DNA of 64,000 nucleotides, from the NCBI GenBank assembly GCA_009193005.1, contig SDWI01000564.1:1-64000 (forward strand), in the 5' to 3' direction. Positions 1-10,919 of this stretch are shown one piece after another. Below the pieces are notes generated by a model. The model saw only the letters and a list, made by a program, of their open reading frames with translations, ran no database searches and had not been told where the DNA came from. The position numbers and the translations under genes were made by a program. Position 1 is the first letter of the stretch. Every line of letters begins with the position of its first letter. The stretch comes from Lamellibrachia luymesi. Its lineage: Eukaryota; Annelida; Polychaeta; Sabellida; Siboglinidae.

Positions 1-165
1 AGACCATGGGTGCCAAAAAGTGATGTTTAAAAAGCTAATAACTACTACTCATGTAACGATAACAAATTACAAATGTGTATGCGTAATTGCGTATGGTAGT
101 AGATATATGCGGAGAAGTTTGGCAGCTCTATTTGGTCGTTTTCATGGTTCGATCAGAAAGTAATT
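1..165 (+). repeat. Dispersed repeat, left-edge copy
   Basis: The first 49 bases are identical to the bases starting at 10666. After a diverged stretch both copies share a block reading GAGAAGTTTGGC and then a variant of CGTTTTCATGGTT. Related blocks occur inverted at 4516-4612 and direct at 4900-4995. The copy may extend beyond the window edge. Its class is unknown. Positions 166-1395 hold only short ORFs without recognisable domains and some weak internal repetition at 570-740. Confidence 0.7.
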
Positions 166-1395
166 AAGTTCGAAGTAAAAGGCTGTTGGCGTCGCTAAAC
201 GTTTCCGAAAGAGCCGAATTCGAAGATGATTATGTTGTTCACTAGAGGCTAGCGGTTCGAAGTCGTTGCATTATACCTTTTATTCTGGAAAATTGACATC
301 GCCATCACTCGCTATAGTAACGCGAGTGAAACTATATTGAAACATTCATTAACTGAACGTAAACCCATATCATCATTGTCGTCACAAAACCATGTGATCG
401 CTCATCTAATTAACTTCGAATTTTTACGCGCGGTTCGCGTGTAAATACATTTTTCCTATTTTTTTTATTTTGGCATATAGTACATACAACATTAAACTTT
501 GTGTACACACTGAAAAAGCATTTTAGATAGTTAGTCGCTTTAAATGCGCTATTAATTGGGTCCCTTCTGATTCACCTCTCGTGTCTCGGTGTCGTAGATA
601 TTTTCTGTGAGGCAGTTATTTCTGCATGGCTCATCTTCCTTGTCTGAGTGGTAAAGTTGTCTTCAGTGAGGAGAACATGTCTGATTCGTCTCTCATGTCT
701 GAATGGCGTAGTCTGTAGACGTCTTCTGCGAAGATCGTTCGGCGTCAAAGTGGGCGATCGGCGTCCAAGTCCTCCCAGGACGTTCTGTGAAAGATGATTG
801 AGCAAAATCTATGTGAAGGAAAACGTCTCTATTAAAAGGGAAGACTCTAGAGTTTTCGAATTCAGCTGTAATGTTCCGTAGAGTTAAAAAGGAGTATTTT
901 CAAGCTTCTCCAACAATACCTGGTGCATCGCAGATTGTCATACTTTGACCAGGTTGGAATTAGCTCAGGTATGATCTACGTACAGTTACAGTGACCATCT
1001 TGGATACTCTTACAGTTCACCCAAATTCACCAAATAATGTTTTATCTTATAATCGTTTTAAATGACTAACTAATGCAATAAATGATATCCTACAAACAAA
1101 ATGTCCTACCACTAACAATGTTAACAAATGCCACCGACGCAGAATTGTCCCCGATTGACCAGGGCCTCGATACTTGCAGAGTGTCCATAACAAGGCAGAA
1201 TTCGCATGCGTGTCAATGTATGTGTGCCAATCTACAGTAATAACGGATAACGACGTGATCTCTTGTTGTAGATATTCGTGTCATCTCCGAAACTCGCCTT
1301 CTTCTTGCAATAAAGTGTCCCGTCAAACATTACAGCTGCAGCCACGACCACAATCGGTTTTATCGTCAACGCAGAGCACGAATTCGCTGACACCA

Positions 1396-1575
1396 AAGCA
1401 GCTAGCTCACTGCTCCCCGAGGGCAGTAGTGCAGCCTATCGGATGTGTCCTCGTCAAGCAGCTAGCTCACTGCTCCCCGAGGACAATAGTGCAGCCTCTC
1501 ACATGTGTCCTCATCAAGCAGCTAGCTCACTGCCCCCCGAGGACAATATCGCAGCCTCTCAGCTGTGTCCTCGTC
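1396..1575 (+). repeat. 60-bp tandem repeat, 3 copies
   Basis: Three consecutive 60-bp units start at 1396, 1456 and 1516. Each begins AAGCAGCTAGCTCACTG and ends TGTCCTCRTC. The units differ at only a few positions. Because 60 is a multiple of three, the array keeps several frames open, so the ORFs across it are not evidence for a gene. Confidence 0.9.
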
Positions 1576-1583
1576 TCCTTGCG

Positions 1584-1584
<1 letters not shown>

Positions 1585-1678
<94 letters not shown>
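1585..1678 (+). repeat. (CA)n microsatellite, about 46 units
   Basis: An essentially uninterrupted CA dinucleotide run directly follows the 60-bp array. Positions 1680-2715 downstream contain no recognisable gene. Confidence 0.97.
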
Positions 1679-1679
<1 letters not shown>

Positions 1680-2716
1680 TGAGCACTTTATACCTTGAGC
1701 ATATTAAAACACGACGTCTTTTACGTCACCATTAGTATGACATAAACGACTGTGACGTAACGGACCGCTTTTGTATTCATGACAATTTATCGTCACCTTT
1801 GCAGCCACTTGTTAATGCCATGTTTCTTGAAGTGGCAGCTTTCATCTTCGAATCATGAGTACAAGAAGAAATATAGTTAACAAATAATTTAGTATCTAAT
1901 CTAAAGACTTAGAATAAGCATACGCTTCTGTCGTTTGGTGGATAATGCAGAATTTATTGATATTGTTTGGAGCAAGTGCACCGTGTTTGGCATAACTTTC
2001 AATATATCATAGCGCACAAAAACAATGTATCGTCCAAGTCGGTAAAAAAAAAATTCGTTTGACATTAGATGGTTCGACTGAATTAATTGTCCGTGACGTA
2101 AAGGACACAAATGTAGGGTCAGTAATGTTTAGATATTAGATGTTGAATAATTAATTAACGTAACATAATTACATAATACAGGTTTGTTACTTACTATATT
2201 AGGACATTATTTTAGGGCACTCTGTCTGATGAAACCGAGGGAATATAGTATAACTGAGTTACTTTGCATATCAAATACATGTAAATTACGTAAAAGACTA
2301 TCCTGCCTTAAATATTGAGAGAACACTAGTGGAAACATTCGGTTACGGATACATAGCAATATAAGCATGACATAACACTCTGCGTTACTGGGGGCGTAGC
2401 TAGGTATACATTCACGTGGAAGCACCGATCTAATAGGGGGTCTGTGTGTCCATTTTTTAAAAAGCGAACTAATCATTTGCAATCTGGTGCATTTTAGAGG
2501 AGCCTAAATAAAACTTTAAAAAGTGCCCCTCCAGCCATGGAGAAAAACACGACCCACCCACTCGACACCCCTCCCTGGCAAGAGGTGGATGTGGATCTTC
2601 TGTATATCATATATGTATAAAAAAGCTAGTTTTAAAGTATTATGATTTTGCAGTTTATTAAGATTGTTTACAGGTTTAAATGACCCGTTTACTATGTAAT
2701 AGCACAATTAATTATA

Positions 2717-4060
2717 TTGTATTGTATTCAGTTCCAACAGGTCCGAAGACCCAGTAACATGAATGATAACAAAATATAAGAGCAATACGTATAAATAATA
2801 AAAACAATAAGAATAGTTATAATAAGGGTATAAAACCACACAATACTGACATTACTAACATAGCAAGCTAAGACATTAGCATTATACATAGATATGTTTT
2901 AAAATTATAGATCTGAAGGTATTGGCTACTATAAATATATCACAAGTGGGTTCAGTTAAATACAATGTGTTGAAAGTAGTCATACATCTATTTAAAACTG
3001 AGTATTTTCTAATGTTGATTCTGCTATTGGAAATTCTAAAAGGAGTGTAGTTTCGCAGAGATCTCGCAGGAAAATGATATTGGATATTTCCTACCAGATA
3101 GGATGAAACTAGATGAGAGTGCACACACTTATGTAGAAAGATCAGATCTGCAACTTGCTTACGGTGTTGAATGGATGGTAGTCTAAAATGTTGGCAAAGT
3201 GCAGGATAATTGTCAGTGGTGTACTGTATTTTGGATTTGTAACATAGATACTTAATGATTTGTTTTCGATTTTGTCGAAAATAACACTGCAATACTCCAA
3301 CTGGCTTCTGAAAAAATATATATACAAGGATAGCAAAGCTTGTACATCAATAAATGTTGTGCAAACGCTCTTAATAAAATCACACAGCTTTAGAAACATT
3401 ACGACTAATAATTATGATCTTTAAAATTCAAATTACTAGTCAACGTGAATCTGAGATCTTTGACGGCGGTGACCAGGGGTAGAGACTGGCTTAAGATGAT
3501 GTAGTCAAAAGATAAGTATTTCTTTTTGTTAGTGAAAGTCATTATGCAGCATTTGTCTGCATTCAGTTTGAGGTGCCGGGTCTCACACCAGATGCACACA
3601 CTGTCCATATCCTTCTGCACCAACTGACAATCGGTCACCGACGAAATTTCTCTAAACAGTTTGAATCATCAACATAGAGTGCCATTTCACATGAATCAAC
3701 ATGACTAGTGAGATCATTAATATACAGGATACATAGAAGTGGGCCAATTTGTTAACCTTGTGGTACACCGGACAACACCGGCTTCCAGTCAGACGCTTTA
3801 CTTTCGAGTACCACACTTTGTTTTCGGTTGAGAAGGTAGGGCTTCAACCATTGTATGCATTGCCCAGATAACCCAAATGATTTAAGCTTGTGAATGAACA
3901 GTTGACGGCACACTGAATCAAAGGCTTTACTGAAGTCCAAGTAAACACAATCAACTTGTTTCTTGTTGTCAATAGATTCAGAAATGGAGTTCAAGTAACA
4001 ATCTAAGTTAGAAACTGTGCTTCTACACCTCACAAATCCGTGTTGGCTGTCCGAAATTAC
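2717..4060 (-). mobile_element. LINE remnant, RT C-terminal half (family 1)
   Basis: Read on the minus strand from about 4060, broken frames encode a non-LTR reverse transcriptase. In order they show SQHGFVRCRST, the catalytic-Asp block VYLDFSKAFDSV, SGVPQG, a YVDD box near 3680, the LNADKCCIMTF block, and a C-terminal region with HKCVHSHL and RSLRNYTPFRISNSR. Stops and frameshifts split the ORF into at least four pieces, so it is dead. The 3' end carries a (TATTG/CAATA)-type pentanucleotide tail at 2717-2735 next to a conserved segment (GGTCTTCGGACCTGTTGGA-like on the minus strand). Another copy with the same 3' end lies at 18020-18795. The 5' part is missing. Confidence 0.88.
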
Positions 4061-4084
4061 ACATGAATGTTATCTGCATTTCTA

Positions 4085-4265
4085 CCAAAACATAATTTAA
4101 TTGGTAATTGAATTAAAGTTAATTTAATTTAATTGAATAATTTGGGAGGTTAATTTAATTTAATTTAATTTACCTGAGAAATGTGTGAGGTTAATTTAAT
4201 TTAATTGGAACATTTCTGAATTAACTGTAATTTAATTAACTTTTCATGTTAATTGCCCATGCCTG
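4085..4265. repeat. AATTTAATTT-rich tract, possible hAT terminus
   Basis: The tract repeats TTAATTTAATTTAATT with short interruptions. It ends at 4265 in a sequence that reads CAGGCATGGGCAATTAA on the minus strand, which resembles a hAT transposon end followed by subterminal AT repeats. No matching partner end or 8-bp target duplication was found, so the transposon reading is tentative. Confidence 0.45.
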
Positions 4266-4515
4266 CTGCGCACCTTAGCAGCAATGCGTTTATCGTACTG
4301 CAAATATAACTACGTGCAGTAGTTGCTATTACCATATTTGTCGTTGTTCTGTACTGAATATTTCATAGAAGTTCGAAGTCACACCTAACTGCTTATATAG
4401 ATGAAGTATTCAATCCAGCAACTCAACGAACGCTGAAAAACTGTACGTGTGGCAGCTGTTAGACGTTTTTCCAAGACGTATTGTTGAACACACTTCCTGA
4501 ATTCTTTAATCCGAA

Positions 4516-4882
4516 CAAAATTGGGTACTTTTGCACTTTAGCCCGGCACCCCAAATAACCATGAAAACGGTCACGTACAACCGCCAAACTGCGCCACATA
4601 TATCTACCACATACCATAATATATACCATTATTGACATTATAAAGACCATTTCCCCAGGAATACAAAGGAACGTTACAATGGCTGCATAAGTAAAAATCG
4701 GGGTGTGGTCTAACCCCACTAGTTGCACCGTCAGTTATAGTGGCGCCGCCAAACGGAGTTCTTGAGAAGTTCACACATCGCGAAGCCTTGGCTAATGATG
4801 TTTAGTTTTGTAAATTTTGATCGTTTATTACACAGCAAGTGTAATTTCTTGATCACTTGGCATATCACCTAGCATACCTGAG

Positions 4883-4916
<34 letters not shown>

Positions 4917-4995
4917 GAGAAGCTTGGCGGTTGTATGTGACTGTTTTCATGGTTATTTGGGGTGCGGGGTTAAACTACAAACGTACGCAAAATTG
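4516..4995. mobile_element. Element with ~100-bp inverted repeats around a (TA)n core
   Basis: The arm at 4516-4612 is the reverse complement of the arm at about 4893-4995 with modest divergence. Both contain the blocks TTTGGCGGTTGTAYGTGACYG (written as read toward higher coordinates) and TTTTCATGGTTATTTGGGG. The centre is about 280 bp and includes a TA/TG microsatellite at 4883-4912. No transposase ORF is present. The arms share the AACCATGAAAACG motif with repeats at 1-165, 10666-10835 and 12878-12912, so this looks like one family of non-autonomous elements. Confidence 0.6.
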
Positions 4996-5120
4996 TGTGC
5001 CTGTGGACCCGCGAGTATTTCCGTGTTGTGTCAAACTGAACATAATACTGAAGCTCGATTAAAATTCGTTTTCTCAACAGAAGTAGCATCGCTTAGACGA
5101 AAGCTATTGTGATGTGATAC

Positions 5121-5161
5121 GCACGCACACACGCACGCACGCACGAACGCACGCGCGCACA
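5121..5161 (+). repeat. (ACGC/ACAC)n simple repeat
   Basis: A short run of CACGCACG-type tetranucleotides. The following 1.5 kb (5165-6670) contains no ORF or motif I can recognise. Confidence 0.85.
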
Positions 5162-6673
5162 GCTAGAGTTCTTCCTCGACCGGCACATATTTACGACCTG
5201 ACGCGACGTGAAGCAACTAGTTTGAGTCATGGCGAATATATGACGTGATTGGGCCACACAGATCAACAAGCGTGTACAGTCGGTGAGCCATGTAATTTTG
5301 GAACTTGTTTGTAGCTTGAGAAGACGATCTTGTTAAATCTTGCTGCATAGTTTGTTTCATACGAATACTGCAAAATTAAAATAAGCAGTCCGACATAACA
5401 GTTGGATAAGATCAATATAATACAGTGCGAATTTCTAAGCAAGCGTCTACGCTAAACGTGTCACGAGTTTGGTCCGAGTCTTGACCTACTTAAATCTCAC
5501 AGTATGAATAAAACCCGGTTAACATTCCAAACAAAACTAACGGGACTCACATACCCGGAACAAAACCGTGACGCGTGTAGCGAATACTGGGAAATCGAGT
5601 AGACGTTCACTTGGAAATTGGCACGGAGCCCTTCGAGCCGTTTGTAGTTGGTAACCGCCAGTCAGTGACAGTCAGCGTTTCTGATTGGAAGACTATCGCA
5701 CACTTCGTCCGCCGCCAAAGCTGAGCCACCGACAACTGCTGGTAAGCTTCGACCACTGGTCATTCTCCAGGGTTCAGCCTACTGTTACGTTTCCCATTGG
5801 TGACCATGTTATCGTTTTGCACGATTATAAGAAAACGAGACGATAAAAAACTCTTAAACTTCTTACCTGCCGTTGTCACCATCTTATTGACACGCTGGTC
5901 GAGTTTAGTAAAATATCATACTTCTAACTCTTAAAATGCCTGAATGTGCCATACCCGTCAATGTTGACCAATTTCTGCATAAATTACTACGCCTTGTAGC
6001 GAAATTTTTTCCAAAAATCATTCCGAAATCATCCAATGATCCACAGTTACACTGCCAACATGTTCTACCAGATAACTTGCCAATGTGTCTGCTCAAATGC
6101 AGTTATGTCAGATGATATGATTTAAAAAAAATTACGCATATCTCAAATCACTGTGCCCTACATTCGTGAAACACACCTGGAAGTGTAACACAACAGTCTA
6201 ACTGAGGCATGATCCCTCCAATGTTACCTTCTGGCGCGGCATGAAATCACTTCGAGATATTCTACCGCTTGGCCAACTGGTAATTGTGTTGGCTCGACCT
6301 GTAATCGACACAAAACCTGGGGCAGCGCCCTCCAAAACGTCCAAACTGTAGGGGAGACCGGGGCTAGTTACAATTTTCAGTTAAAGTAACGTTTTGTGAA
6401 AAGTATGATAGATACATTATTCCTGTCAACGTATACATTAAATTTATTATTCGTGTTAATAAAATGTACCATATCATTGATTTTTCCATATTGTAGTTAG
6501 GTAGATATGTGAAGTTTCCCAGGCGCGGTCGACTGTAACGATTAGCCCCGTAAGCGGGACAAGTTTTTACATCATACGATGCACGTTTTTACAGCAAAGT
6601 ACGCGTGGATTGCTGACTTGTTAACAAATGCAAATGCTTGTTTATTGGATTTACACGCAGCAAGAACTCTTAC

Positions 6674-7077
6674 AATGTTGTACTGTGCAGCATTCATATG
6701 TAAGCATTATTCAGTGAGGTATAGAGAGTTGTCTTTTTTCGATTTCCTCTGGAAAAAACAGACAGTAGTGAAGCAATGAAATCACTTTTGTGGGCGGGCT
6801 GGTTGGAAGCCCACACGATATGTTAGACTTTGTTCGGCCTATTTCGAAGAGTCATGTTTTGAAGTTGATATATTTTTATCAACTAATTTGTCAAGATCCT
6901 TCAAAACGTCGGCGATGGAGAACGTTAAAGCCTGAAGCGGTACCGACAATCTCCCAGCATGTACCTCAGCCGAAGGCTTCGACACAACGCAAACACTCGA
7001 TCATGACAAGAGAACTGTCAAATCGGAAGGCGATGCAGTTAGTAAGCAATGAATCAATGGACTATCTCGCCAAATAA
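6674..7077 (+). pseudogene. THAP-domain gene remnant (copy 1)
   Basis: The ATG at 6674 opens a peptide beginning MLYCAAFICKHYSV and continuing ELSFFDF, which matches the start of a THAP zinc finger (M-x-YC-x2-x2-C followed by an aromatic F-x-F/P segment). About 150 bp downstream a second frame reads KRRWRTLKPEAVPTIS, the signature that closes a THAP domain (LKPxAVPTIF). The middle of the domain, with the C-x2-H pair, is not visible and the two parts are in different frames, so an intron or a deletion separates them. The tail reads RELSNRKAMQLV, similar to a second copy at 10920-11304 (-). THAP domains bind DNA and are common in P-element-like transposases and in host regulators. Which of these this was cannot be told. 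Confidence 0.55.
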
Positions 7078-7274
7078 GTTGATTTTAGACGCAAACAGCA
7101 TGTCCAAACTTATAGGCAAGTATGTGACTAAAATCGTCTACGTCTACGATCAGGCGTTTAAATTTGGAGTTGTGGGAAACCAGGTCAGCACTCTTGACGT
7201 ATGCTTCTAAACAAATATGGCGCTGCCCATGCAAAAAAGATTTTCGTTGTTCAACGAGGTATATTTAGTTAAAA

Positions 7275-7385
7275 ACTTGCGTGATATTCTTGATTGTAGT
7301 TGCAAACGGTTAGTTTTTATGTACTCTTATAGGTGCAAAGGCCCCCAAAATGCCTTTGGTTTCACTTTAAGGTGTTCATATCAGT
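7275..7385 (+). repeat. Dispersed ~150-bp repeat (copy 1 of 3)
   Basis: The segment around GATATTCTTGATTGTAGT, followed by GCAAACGGTTAG and a run of cytosines, recurs at 13930-14075 and 60120-60250. All copies lie in the same orientation. The class is unknown. The rest of 7080-8285 has only short unsupported ORFs. Confidence 0.6.
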
Positions 7386-8295
7386 TGCATTTGTAAATTA
7401 GCAAGAGTACCAAGGTACCCCCAAAAAACCGTCTTGCCCCAAGAAGACCCTCTTCCTGGGACAATACGGCCCATAACTCCCTCAGCCGTGGTTTTCAATG
7501 TTAACATAGAAAAATGAGGTAAGAATGCTATTTAGCGGCTTAAATAATTTAGGCTAATATAATACATGATTACCCGGTATTCTGCCCATTTGCTCGCTGG
7601 AAGCACGTGGCATCGCAAAAGTTCTGAAATATGTCATGTTTTTTGCCATCTTAGTAATTTAGTTCCAGGTGTAACCCATCTTTTTCGTTTCTGCTTCAAG
7701 GTCTCGCCGCCAGGTGTTTCTAGTCTTTTTCTCTTCCCTAAGGGGTTCCATGTGAGTGCATGTATGATTGATGGCGGTTTTCTTAGAGTGTGACCAACCC
7801 ATTAATCGAATAAAAAATAACATTGTGCAACATTTATATATAGCGCATGCACACAAGGTATGATTGAAAGTTCCAACTTTTTTTAAATGTTTCTCTTCTC
7901 ACGGTGCCAATCGCAGCTTGAATTTGAAACCGGAGTAATCTAATATAGCCGTCGTCAAATCATGTCATTTCAGTTTCAGCTGTATCTCCACTTCTGTGGG
8001 ATATTTCAATTAGTTTAAAAGGCCAATATTTAACGGCGCACGCTATCACGAATGTGTATCCGGTACACAGAAAGAGCGCATATGTATGCGGAAAGGCAAC
8101 AGGCGTGATCCAGTGTTGTATAACTTCTCGTGTTTAGTCGACGCCAGAATAACATTGTACGATTGTAACGCTCCCATTTATCAATTGTTGTGCAGACAAC
8201 ATGGGCTTTGTTCATTTGGATCCGGTTTACAACTCCGAATACAAACCCAGCTGTCTGGGTGCATTGACGAACTAATGCGATGTTATTAACCCATT

Positions 8296-8358
8296 AGACC
8301 CCACAACGGCCGCGGCCGGCCGCTCTGTGCAGTTCTGGAACGGCCGCCGCAGGCCGCA
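8296..8358. repeat. GC-rich GGCCGC palindromic cluster
   Basis: An island of overlapping GGCCGCGGCC, GGCCGGCCGC and GCGGCCTGCGG-type palindromes stands out in AT-rich surroundings. It follows TTAACCCATTAGACCCC, which resembles a piggyBac-type end at a TTAA site, but no opposite end was found. Between here and 8978 the sequence is AT-rich with no feature seen. Confidence 0.45.
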
Positions 8359-8977
8359 TACAAGACCCTCTATTCAAATCCTGGCGAATAACTACTGAAC
8401 TAAACGCTAAAAATTTTGCCACACCCTAGCGGATACATTTTGTAACAACAACAGCTCGTTACGTGCATGTGTTGCCCTTTCGGAAATTTTGATTTTCATC
8501 AGTTTTGTTCACGCTATCTCGAACATTTTTATTTCTATATTTGTCATGATAAAATATGGTGTAACCTGAAAAATAACCGTCAGAATTTGATGTTTTCAGT
8601 GGTGCAAAGCTAGCACATACAGCTACATTTTCTTAGCTGAGTTGCATAGGGTTATAGAATGGGATCAAAGTTTTAACAAATGTACTATTTTGTCTTTGCA
8701 AATTGTGATCAGATGTCAACATTTTATTAATATATCCTATTTCTATGTATACATGCATATGGAGAAATTACTACTCTTCAAACTAAACACAACTTGTAAT
8801 TGTCAATATTGAATAGTTTTTTCTACAGATTTTTGAACACAAGGAAGTAAAATTTTAAAGTTTATTTCTAGTCTATAATGATATGTTGTATTCAATACTT
8901 TGTCGTTGCAAAACTTTAAGAGAGGAGATATTCGTCGCAGAGTTCTGTCTTCGGTAAGTTTATTTTTTTAGTCTATA

Positions 8978-9703
8978 ATGATGTGTTGTTTTTTTTCTCG
9001 TATTCGACTATATCTCATTTTGTTTTCTCACAGTGATCACTGTCAGCGCTGGCGAGCCGTGATGACGGAGCTTATAGAAGTAAGCCTCCAACGTACTCTC
9101 GAGAAGTATGGCAAGGAGTTGCAGAAAGTGCTGGCGACGCGACCTGTTGTGTTAACGATTATAGAACAACTAATACGCACTCGACTTCTTTGGGTGTCTG
9201 TTATGAATGAACTAACACAAAAGTACGCCTACAAAAGAACGGAGGGTGACAAACAAATAACAAAACGAGAGGACTGGATACCCGACAACGATGACGACGG
9301 TCGTATCGGCGACTTCTCACCTCCAACCCCTGAACCTGAGAAGAAGTCGCCGATACGACCGTCAACATTGACAGTCGCTATACAGCAAATGCACGCCCGA
9401 TCTCTCTGGCCGAAAGTGATGGCCGAACTTATGTTAAAGTTCACATACACGAGCGCGGAATGCTATCGACAAATACTCGAGCACGATGATTGGCTGGTCA
9501 TGTGTAAAGATCGAGTGGTGAATGACCCAAAAGTAATCGAGCAGCGAGAAAAAGAGTGGGTGACCGACGACGACGACGACGACGACAATGGCGACGACTT
9601 CTCGCCCCCGGCTCCGATTCAGCGACCTCCATTGCAAATCCGCCGTCGTCGAGGTCGAGGTCGTCACGGCAAACTGCTTTGCGTGAGATTCGCGCCGTAT
9701 TAA
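8978..9703 (+). CDS. Unrecognised ORF with duplicated LW-VM-EL / acidic module
   Basis: This is the longest unexplained ORF in the left third (241 codons from the ATG at 8978). It may really begin at the splice acceptor-like site ending 9033 (TTTTCTCACAG) or at the ATG at 9062. I recognise no known domain. Residues about 58-117 and 130-211 are two copies of one module. Each has a helix-like segment with LW-x2-VM-x-EL and a K-(Y/F)-x-Y stretch, then (D/E)DW, then an acidic run, and ends GDFSPP or DDFSPP. A partial third copy (RWRAVMTELIEV) lies near residues 24-35. The C-terminus is basic (RRRRGRGRHG) and could be a nuclear signal. A 22-bp perfect inverted repeat lies inside module one. Flanking direct repeats suggest a mobile or otherwise foreign context. 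Expression is unproven. Confidence 0.5.
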   Translation: MMCCFFSRIRLYLILFSHSDHCQRWRAVMTELIEVSLQRTLEKYGKELQKVLATRPVVLTIIEQLIRTRLLWVSVMNELTQKYAYKRTEGDKQITKREDWIPDNDDDGRIGDFSPPTPEPEKKSPIRPSTLTVAIQQMHARSLWPKVMAELMLKFTYTSAECYRQILEHDDWLVMCKDRVVNDPKVIEQREKEWVTDDDDDDDNGDDFSPPAPIQRPPLQIRRRRGRGRHGKLLCVRFAPY

Positions 9704-9728
9704 ATGAACAATAACTTTTTGATTCTAA

Positions 9729-9864
9729 TTCGCTTTTATTCGTAATCTTTCTCACTATTAAATTTTGCTTTGTGTCATTAATGCATGAACTTTTTATTTT
9801 GATGTCGATTCGCTTTTATGTATCTTTCCCTCTATTAAATTTTGCTTTGTATCGTTAATACATG
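9729..9864 (+). repeat. 80-bp direct repeat, 2 diverged copies
   Basis: Sequences beginning CGCTTTTATT at 9731 and CGCTTTTATG at 9811 are 80 bp apart. Both continue through a CTATTAAATTTTGCTTTGT block. The repeat lies directly after the stop codon of the unrecognised ORF. Confidence 0.75.
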
Positions 9865-10044
9865 TCTGTTGTTTTTTACGCACGTTCTCAATAATATCAC
9901 ACGATCCTTCCTAACACAAAAAGTTCATTATATTTATCACACGGTCCTTCCTAATACAATACAAAGTCCAATCGCTTGTAAATTCCAACCGCTTTCCGTA
10001 TGTCGTTCAGCTCCAAATCCACGTTAAATCAGTAGCTTCGGTCT

Positions 10045-10405
10045 GCAACAGAACGCAGCTGTTTTTAGTTAGATATCGAGTTACAACACGCACGCTGCAA
10101 TTTAAAAATAACATTACCTTCACGACGTCAATTTCCACACGTTTAACAACCGATACATCCCTTATGAATCATCACAACGGAACGCAGCTGTTTCGAATAG
10201 GTATCGAGTTACCAACACACACACGCCCCAATCACGTGTTTCGATTCGTGTTGAAATGAGTCTCCGTTAAATTTCCACAACCGCTAAATCTCATATGGAG
10301 CATTGCAACGGAATGCAGCTCGTTTAACAGTCACTGTAACCCATGTTTCGTCCTACGAGGTTGCCCGTCGATAAACGGCTCCGTTCATAGTCCGTCGGGT
10401 ATCGA
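10045..10405 (+). repeat. ~130-bp diverged tandem repeat, 3 copies
   Basis: The block GCAACRGAAYGCAGCT occurs at 10045, 10174 and 10305. Each copy is followed at a variable distance by TATCGAGTTAC. The spacing of 129 and 131 bp indicates an old tandem array. Confidence 0.65.
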
Positions 10406-10514
10406 GTTACATCAACACCGATTATAACAGCGACTCGAATATAGGGTAGTGTTGCATCGATTGTTACGCGTATAGGGTAGCGTGGGATAATACCAATCTT
10501 AGCGGTTAGGAGAA

Positions 10515-10602
10515 CGCACGCGCGTGCCGCACGCGCGCGCTGCACGCGCGTGTTGCACGCGGCGTGCAGCACGCGCGTGCTGCGCGCGCTCACGCGCGCG
10601 TT
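10515..10602. repeat. CACGCGCGTG alternating purine-pyrimidine tract
   Basis: About 90 bp of overlapping GCACGCGCGTGC palindromes form an alternating purine-pyrimidine stretch that could adopt Z-DNA or cruciform structure. It is very GC-rich compared with its surroundings. Confidence 0.8.
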
Positions 10603-10665
10603 AGTCGCTAGATGGAGCTGTCACTCCCGCTAGGGGGAGGTGCGTGCGCAACCGGATGGAGATGT

Positions 10666-10835
10666 AGACCATGGGTGCCAAAAAGTGATGTTTAAAAAGC
10701 TAATAACTACTACTTACATGGACGTAAGAGTAATGTTTTACCACGTGACATGTGTATATGCATGGTAAATATATGAGAAGTTTGGCGGCAACAGGTGGGC
10801 GTTTTCGTGGTTAGATCAAGAAATAAACATCGCAA
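10666..10835 (+). repeat. Dispersed repeat, second copy of the left-edge repeat
   Basis: The first 49 bases match positions 1-49 exactly, beginning AGACCATGGGTGCC. The later GAGAAGTTTGGCGGC and GTTTTCGTGGTT blocks match the family motif less closely. Confidence 0.75.
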
Positions 10836-10919
10836 TTGCAGGAGTAGCGCCGACGGGTGGTGGTGATTTCGGCCCACGGAGAATTCGGCACAACTGTCAT
10901 TCACCGGGTTGAATTCACC

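Noticed and set aside
1174..1698. 174-codon ORF
   Set aside because: Most of it translates the 60-bp array and the CA microsatellite. No domain or splice evidence.
8286..8310. Second piggyBac element starting TTAACCCATTAGACC
   Set aside because: No matching inverted end at a second TTAA could be found downstream.
9034..9667. Minus-strand ORFs across the unknown gene
   Set aside because: They show low-complexity valine or arginine runs complementary to the acidic codons. They are shadows of the plus-strand ORF.
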